The translations under genes were made by a program, and so were the position numbers. From positions 24,374 to 88,373 of the forward strand of contig CANLRQ010000013.1 in the NCBI GenBank assembly GCA_947493575.1: a DNA stretch of 64,000 nucleotides, in the 5' to 3' direction. The notes below the pieces were generated by a model. It was not told where the DNA came from. It ran no database searches and was given only the letters and a program-made list of their open reading frames with translations. The stretch's first letter is position 1; each line of letters begins with the position of its first letter. The stretch is from an uncultured Marinomonas sp. (GTDB lineage: Bacteria > Pseudomonadota > Gammaproteobacteria > Pseudomonadales > Marinomonadaceae). This document shows positions 61,572 to 64,000 of the stretch, in pieces.

Positions 61572-62000
61572 TTAGTGATTTGATGGATAGGCCTCACATT
61601 GATCACTTAGAAACTCATGTGTCAGCTTAGCTTCTATCTTATCCCATTGCTGTCGCGTAAAGGCATTATAGTTAATCGAATAACTGTTATCATCGACCGT
61701 ATAAAAAACGAGATATTTCCCTTCCTTTCGGACAGATTTAATGTGTTTCTCTTTAAGCTTCCAATATAGAACAACACCATTACTAAAAAAAATCGTGTCA
61801 TCTTTGATTTCAAGGACAACTGATAAATAACTCTTTTTAACAATAATGCTAATAATTACTGAAATAAAAAGTTGAACCCCTATCTCCATTAAACTTAATT
61901 CCAATAACACTGAAATTAAAACGCTAATGCAAAGTAGTCCCCAGATTAAAATTTGATTGTGTCTATCAAAAGAATCTGATTCCACTCTAAATACATCCAT
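61572..62000 (-). CDS. Small membrane protein of unknown function
   Basis: A 142-residue protein not recognised as a named family. Two membrane helices lie near the N-terminus (ILIWGLLCISVLISVLL and GVQLFISVIISIIV), followed by a soluble beta-rich part (VVLEIKDDTIFFSNGVVLYWKLKEKHIKSVRKEGKYLVFYTV) that resembles a PH-like or YcxB-type membrane-associated domain. The ATG at 62000 follows AAGGA; a GTG-initiated frame extends seven codons upstream. Isolated gene. Confidence 0.6.
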   Translation of the reverse strand: MDVFRVESDSFDRHNQILIWGLLCISVLISVLLELSLMEIGVQLFISVIISIIVKKSYLSVVLEIKDDTIFFSNGVVLYWKLKEKHIKSVRKEGKYLVFYTVDDNSYSINYNAFTRQQWDKIEAKLTHEFLSDQCEAYPSNH

Positions 62001-62361
62001 ACAACTCATCCTTAATGTCACTCACCTGTCGTTACTTCAACTACATCCTTCGACTGTATCGATGACATTGTTTATCTACTCAATTAATTGTGATCCAGAA
62101 TGACTTTCAGTTATTGCACTCTATGTAGCAAGAGCTCCAAACCGTCAACACCCTTAACCAAAGACTAATCATAACGTTTGTCTATTTAACAACCAAGTAA
62201 TTTATCGTAACAAAATAGAAGCTAGATAAGTGTCAAACACTTTGGCGTATTCTAATTTTCAACCAGATAAATTTGTATTTGATTTTTCTTATTTTAGAGG
62301 CTATTCCCCCCAGAAATCGATATGCTTAAAGTTGTTTAACTCTTTTACTGGAAAATCAATT
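62001..62361. other. Intergenic region between the small membrane protein and the DUF938 gene
   Basis: About 360 bp containing divergent promoters presumably for both neighbours. A frame continuous with the downstream gene opens at 62230 but has no family similarity before the chosen start. No repeat, RNA or hairpin stood out. Confidence 0.5.
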
Positions 62362-62946
62362 ATGACTAAAGGCTTTTCACCGTCCTGTGAGAACAATAAA
62401 CACCCCATTCTAGAGCAACTTTCTGTCTACTTTAAAGACCGTAAGCAGGTGTTTGAAATTGGTTCAGGTACGGGGCAGCATGCAGTCTTTTTTGCGAAGC
62501 ATTTACCTCATCTCATCTGGAACACTAGCGATATGCTTGATAATCATAACAGCATTAACGCTTGGCTTGGAGACGAAGCTCTCTCAAATGTTGTGTCTCC
62601 TATAGAATTCCTTTTCGGTAAACACGATTGGCCAAACTTGCCTGTAGACGCTATTTTCACCGCTAACACCACTCATATAATGCAACCTGAACAAGCGAAA
62701 TTGATGATGCAGCAGATCGGCACTAATCTGGATTCAGGCAGCGTATTTTGCCAATATGGGCCAATGAATGTAGACGGCGGCTACACCAGTTATGGCAATC
62801 GAGACTTTGACTATCATTTACAACAAAATGGCTATGGCGGTATTCGAGATATTGCAGAATTAACGGAATGGGCCATTAACATGAAACTAGTGCAACAAAT
62901 CCCAATGCCTGCAAATAATTTTTTACTTGTATGGGAAGTGATTTAA
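62362..62946 (+). CDS. DUF938-family SAM-dependent methyltransferase-like protein
   Basis: A 194-residue protein of the DUF938 family. The SAM-binding motif VFEIGSGTGQHAVFFAKHLP and the family motifs SCENNKHPILEQL, FTANTTHIM and FCQYGPMNVDGGYTS...NRDFDYHL are clear. The ATG at 62362 gives the normal length; the frame is open 44 codons further upstream. The methylated substrate is unknown to me. Confidence 0.85.
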   Translation: MTKGFSPSCENNKHPILEQLSVYFKDRKQVFEIGSGTGQHAVFFAKHLPHLIWNTSDMLDNHNSINAWLGDEALSNVVSPIEFLFGKHDWPNLPVDAIFTANTTHIMQPEQAKLMMQQIGTNLDSGSVFCQYGPMNVDGGYTSYGNRDFDYHLQQNGYGGIRDIAELTEWAINMKLVQQIPMPANNFLLVWEVI

Positions 62947-63100
62947 ATTTCCCTGAGACATAAAGTTTTTACACCTTCATAGCCATATGGCATTAGATAT
63001 AAATGCATATAGAGACGCTTTAGCAATTCTCGATAGACGTTGAACTCATTCCAATAAGAGGTGTCTTATTAGCATAAAAAAATATCTGATTAACATAAAA

Positions 63101-63190
63101 AGAGACCTTTGCACCCAGTCATGATCAATGATAAGACGAGTCTGTTTTTAACACAGTATTAGCAAGCGTAATAGTCGTGCAAAGGTCTCA
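63101..63190. repeat. Family 2 MITE-like repeat, copy 5
   Basis: A 90-bp element: AGAGACCTTTGCACCCAGTC at one end, ATAGTCGTGCAAAGGTCTCA at the other, with GTCTGTTTTTAACACAGTAT inside. It lies in the 355-bp gap between the DUF938 gene and the truncated hydrolase; the rest of the gap shows nothing else. Confidence 0.75.
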
Positions 63191-63301
63191 AAAAGTAAGT
63201 GGAAGAAAAAGGAGGTTATAACAGTGTTAGTTGCAGGTTCTCGCCGTAATGAGATAAAGAAAAACAAAACCATTGTAGCTCGTATCAAAGACGACACAAC
63301 A

Positions 63302-63880
63302 ATGACCTTACACCACACCATCCAACTCCCAGAACATGCACTTCATTATGTGTCTTCTCCTTCTTCAGCTGAACATCATAAATCGAAAAGCAGTGTCGTC
63401 TTTATTCATGGCACACCAGGAGGATGGGGAAGTTTTTCACGTTATTTTGAAGATAAAGACCTAGTAAACGACTTCTCTATCAATGTGATCGACCGACCGG
63501 GTTGGGGCGAATCAGGTTACGACAATGGTCAATTTCCAGATACATTGATACAGCAATCGAGACTGATAGAACCTATCTTAGAAGATATTTGGCAAAAAAA
63601 TGGTCAAAAAAAAATAACTCTTGTAGGTCATTCATTAGGGGGGTCTTTAGCTCCCAAAATAGCGGCGGATCATCCTCAATATGTAAAAGGTGTAATTGTA
63701 TTAGCCGGAGACCTTGACCCAGAATTATCAGAAGCTCGCTGGTTTAATAAATTAATGACTTGGCTACCCACTTTTTGCTTCCCCAAAAGGTGGGTACACT
63801 CTAACAATGAAGTGATGGCAATCCAACCAAGCTTAACTGAACTGCAATCAGAGTTTACCAAGATCTCCCTTCCTATGTAA
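63302..63880 (+). pseudogene. Alpha/beta hydrolase gene truncated at its 3' end by an insertion element
   Basis: The reading frame covers 192 residues of an alpha/beta-hydrolase. The oxyanion region FIHGTPGGWGSF, the strand VIDRPGWGESGY and the nucleophile elbow LVGHSLGGSL are present. The usual acid residue, the catalytic His and about 80-100 C-terminal residues are missing, because the frame stops at TAA within GTAAGCG, the apparent first bases of an IS66-type element. The frame is open further upstream to 63224; ATG at 63302 is taken as the start. Its 3' half may lie beyond the insertion, outside the window. Confidence 0.75.
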
Positions 63881-64000
63881 GCGTTCATTCTACGCCGTTA
63901 TTTAAGCTCGTTCACTCATACCTTAAACTGGACTCTGTTTTTATCTCATAACGGAGTCCATATCATGGCCAAATCTTATACCCGTCGTTCTTCCTCTGAA
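63877..64000 (+). mobile_element. Left end of a probable IS66-family insertion sequence (runs off the window)
   Basis: GTAAGCGTTCATTCTACGCC at 63877 has the GTAAGCG start typical of IS66-family terminal repeats. It is followed by a short leader and then the ATG of a small ORF. The hydrolase frame is lost exactly at this boundary. The right end and target duplication are outside the window. Confidence 0.65.
63965..64000 (+). CDS. Start of IS66 accessory gene, TnpA-like (partial)
   Basis: ATG at 63965 with CGGAG upstream opens MAKSYTRRSSSE and continues past the window. The short basic start resembles IS66 TnpA accessory proteins. Only 12 codons are visible, so the call rests mainly on position 88 bp inside the presumed IS66 end. 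Confidence 0.5.
   Translation, partial: MAKSYTRRSSSE

Noticed and set aside
1..64000. CRISPR arrays, tRNA or rRNA genes
   Set aside because: No regularly spaced direct repeats and no cloverleaf or rRNA-like sequence were noticed; a tRNA or Rfam scan would be decisive.

Overview
The window is an AT-rich chromosomal segment of a marine gammaproteobacterium. Gene content and protein style (HexR-controlled Entner-Doudoroff genes, MucA/B-type RseA-RseB-RseC, PanP decarboxylase, tctCBA transporter, DctBD) fit Oceanospirillales, most likely Marinomonas or a close relative. That placement is inference from gene content; no rRNA is present to confirm it. No tRNA, rRNA or CRISPR array was seen.

Layout. 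Positions 1-9565 (minus strand) are one end of a type VI secretion (T6SS) operon: vgrG, a DUF6931-type gene, PAAR, a RelA/SpoT-like protein, tssA, hcp, tssB, two tssC paralogues, and the first codons of a probable tssE. Positions 9609-13578 hold three overlapping genes: a membrane sensor, a sensor-MFS fusion, and an ABC-type binding protein without an ABC transporter. A DctB/DctD-type two-component pair lies upstream (13932-17660). Next come epmA, panP and a fusion of a solute-binding domain with a TRIC/UPF0126 membrane domain. efp and epmB follow divergently, so the whole EF-P beta-lysylation set sits within about 6.5 kb. Positions 24801-32243 are a catabolic island: tctCBA diverging from an SMP-30 lactonase, an isopropylmalate/tartrate dehydrogenase homologue, a Gfo/Idh/MocA oxidoreductase and a GntR regulator, with paired palindromes in the divergent promoter.

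Positions 32351-49338 are mostly housekeeping: yjfB-like, glnE, a CYTH protein, argE-argA, a degP/mucD protease, rpoE-rseABC, nadB, sdhE-ygfX, ygfZ, ung and a choline/thiamine-kinase-like gene. Positions 49427-57544 are central carbon metabolism (hexR, edd, gap, pyk, mgsA) followed by purEK. The right end has hpd with a divergent Lrp-type regulator, a GST with a divergent LysR regulator, a small membrane protein, a DUF938 methyltransferase, and an alpha/beta hydrolase cut by what looks like an IS66-family element running off the window.

Two families of short non-autonomous repeats (MITE-like) are scattered through the intergenic regions. Family 1 has IS5-type ends (GGAAGGTGCGAATAAGTC) and YTAR-like flanks. 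Family 2 has ends TGAGACCTTTGCACGAC. Several copies sit exactly at gene ends, so that the stop codon of dctB, tctA, ygfZ, gst or degP lies in the repeat end or its target site. The strongest candidates for new biology are the RelA/SpoT-like protein inside the T6SS operon, the sensor / sensor-MFS / binding-protein operon, the solute-binding-TRIC fusion, and the stop-codon-associated MITEs.
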